DNA of 64,000 bases from Vibrio tasmaniensis (GTDB lineage: Bacteria; Pseudomonadota; Gammaproteobacteria; Enterobacterales; Vibrionaceae), in assembly GCF_024347635.1 (NCBI RefSeq), contig NZ_AP025510.1, forward strand, positions 1,674,001 through 1,738,000, read 5' to 3'. This document shows positions 62,813-64,000 of this stretch, in pieces. A model generated the notes under the pieces. It searched no databases. It was not told the origin of the DNA and worked only from the letters and a program-made list of their open reading frames with translations. The position numbers and the translations under genes were made by a program. Numbering within the stretch: position 1 is the stretch's first letter; each line of letters opens with the position of its first letter.

Positions 62813-64000
62813 TTGAACTGGATTAAAACGACTACATTAGGGTTGGCTATTGCACTCAGTTTACCGGCTAGCGCACAAACCTTAGAGCAAGCCGTCGCGT
62901 TTACTTTAGAAAGTAACCCTGAAATCAAAGCGGCATATAACCAGTACGTTAGTCAACGTTACCTTAACGATGCTTCTGGTGGAGCTTACCGCCCGAGTAT
63001 AGATTTAGACGGTGGCATTGGTTACGAATATACGGATTTGGCGACGAATTCGAGCTCAACAGATCTAACGCGTAAAGAAGCAGCAATTACGTTGACACAA
63101 CTCATTTGGGATGGCGCGAATACTTCTAACGACATTGATCGTACCGCTGCTGATGCAGAGTCTGTCCGTTATCAATTGCTATCTAGCGCTCAAGATATTG
63201 CACTGCAAGTAACCAAAGTCTATCTTGATTCCGTTAAAGCTTACGAAGTGCTTACACTTTCTGAAAACAATCTGGCGACGCACAAAAATATCTATATAGA
63301 TATCAAGAAACGAGTTGATTCAGGCATTGGTTCTACGGCAGACATGTCTCAGGTAGAAGCTCGTATAGCAAAAGCGCATGGTAATTTGCTAGCAGCACAA
63401 AATAATTTATTTGATGCCCATACTCAATTCAAACGCCTTGTTGGCCAAGCCCCACTAGGCTTGGTGTATCCACGTGCAGATGCAGGTTCAATTCCCTACA
63501 CCATTGACGGTGCTTTGGCAAAAGCCTTTAACCAACACCCAGTTATCAAAATTGCACAGGCTGATGTAGATTCAGCGAAGTTCCAGTACAAACAGTCGAA
63601 GAGTACCAACTACCCAACTGTTTCTTTTGAAGCCGCTCAAAGGTGGCGTGATGATGCAGGTGGTACGAAAGGCAACAGCGATGAATTTTCTGCGATGCTC
63701 CGCTTAAAGTACAATCTCTATAACGGTGGGGCCGATCAAGACCGTGCTGAAAGTGCTGCTTATCAACTCAACAAAGCAAAAGACCTACGTGAGAGTACTT
63801 ACCGCAATGTAGAAGAAAGCTTACGCCTTTCATGGAGCGCTCTTGACTTAACCGTTCAGCAGAAAGATTTCTTGTCGGATCACGTAGACTCGGCTTCTGA
63901 CACAGTTATCTCTTATGAAAAACAATACCGAATTGGTAAGCGTACCCTTCTCGATCTACTTAACACTGAAAATGAACTATTCGAAGCACGTAAGGGATTT
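62813..64000 (+). CDS. TolC-family outer-membrane protein (LapE-like), 3' end outside window
   Basis: The first 396 codons of a type I secretion outer-membrane channel. Signal peptide at residues 1-22 (MNWIKTTTLGLAIALSLPASA), then TolC-family helices: TLEQAVAFTLESNPEIKAA, IWDGANTSNDIDRTAADAE, VDSGIGSTADMSQVEARIA, YNLYNGGADQDRAES and YEKQYRIGKRTLLDLLNTENELFEARKGF, which is typical of the LapE/AggA branch. The TTG start has GGGAG about 8 bases upstream and begins the signal peptide. Divergent from the adhesin: it is the expected export pore for it. ABC (LapB), adaptor (LapC) and LapD/LapG genes would be expected further right. Confidence 0.92.
   Translation, partial: MNWIKTTTLGLAIALSLPASAQTLEQAVAFTLESNPEIKAAYNQYVSQRYLNDASGGAYRPSIDLDGGIGYEYTDLATNSSSTDLTRKEAAITLTQLIWDGANTSNDIDRTAADAESVRYQLLSSAQDIALQVTKVYLDSVKAYEVLTLSENNLATHKNIYIDIKKRVDSGIGSTADMSQVEARIAKAHGNLLAAQNNLFDAHTQFKRLVGQAPLGLVYPRADAGSIPYTIDGALAKAFNQHPVIKIAQADVDSAKFQYKQSKSTNYPTVSFEAAQRWRDDAGGTKGNSDEFSAMLRLKYNLYNGGADQDRAESAAYQLNKAKDLRESTYRNVEESLRLSWSALDLTVQQKDFLSDHVDSASDTVISYEKQYRIGKRTLLDLLNTENELFEARKGF

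Overview
The window looks like a stretch of the large chromosome of a Vibrio, possibly of the Splendidus clade; the species cannot be fixed from sequence alone. Evidence: AT-leaning genes typical of Vibrionaceae; the enterobacterial/Vibrio order prc-proQ-msrC(yebR)-letA(yebS)-letB(yebT)-rsmF(yebU); a 1613-residue NAD-glutamate dehydrogenase beside a DUF2835 gene and pepN; and an aapJQMP amino-acid transporter followed by yccA, tusE, acyP and rlmI.

Layout. 1-1.6 kb: heptamer repeat and a complete-looking IS4-family element. 1.6-9.7 kb (minus): gdhB, DUF2835 gene under a LexA-like box, pepN. 9.9-14.1 kb (minus): small exported protein, then msrC-proQ-prc. 14.2-21.6 kb (plus): ABC exporter, letA-letB (intermembrane lipid transport), rsmF, then a short stretch that looks like an sRNA gene. 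22-25.9 kb: CvfB-like S1 protein, an unknown two-TM protein, a hotdog-fold protein, and a stand-alone PEP-synthase C-terminal domain that has lost its catalytic Cys. 26.1-28.8 kb: AroH-type DAHP synthase with yajQ, and a siroheme synthase that keeps only a decayed piece of its methyltransferase half. 29.2-33.4 kb: aapJQMP. 33.7-38.1 kb: yccA, tusE, acyP, a methyl-accepting chemotaxis protein, rlmI.

38.2-64 kb is the striking part: a LapA-type, type I-secreted giant RTX adhesin on the minus strand and a divergent TolC-family (LapE-like) outer-membrane gene cut off by the window end. The main adhesin ORF is 7979 codons and holds 45 almost identical 351-bp (117-residue) tandem repeats plus 7 older 411-bp repeats, a von Willebrand A domain, RTX nonapeptides and a C-terminal secretion domain. 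Its N-terminal retention module (about 100 residues, ending in a TAAG LapG-type cleavage site) sits directly upstream in the same frame but is cut off by one in-frame TGA. As written, the module that anchors such adhesins in the TolC pore is separated from the adhesin: a nonsense mutation, a sequence error, or an unusual split gene. This is the most notable observation in the window.

The rest is mostly housekeeping with normal operon structure and well-formed terminators. Noteworthy small items are the IS promoter/hairpin arrangement that should block read-through expression, the start-codon hairpin and direct repeats before letA, and an intrinsic terminator just upstream of the lapE-like promoter, which implies an unannotated short transcript.
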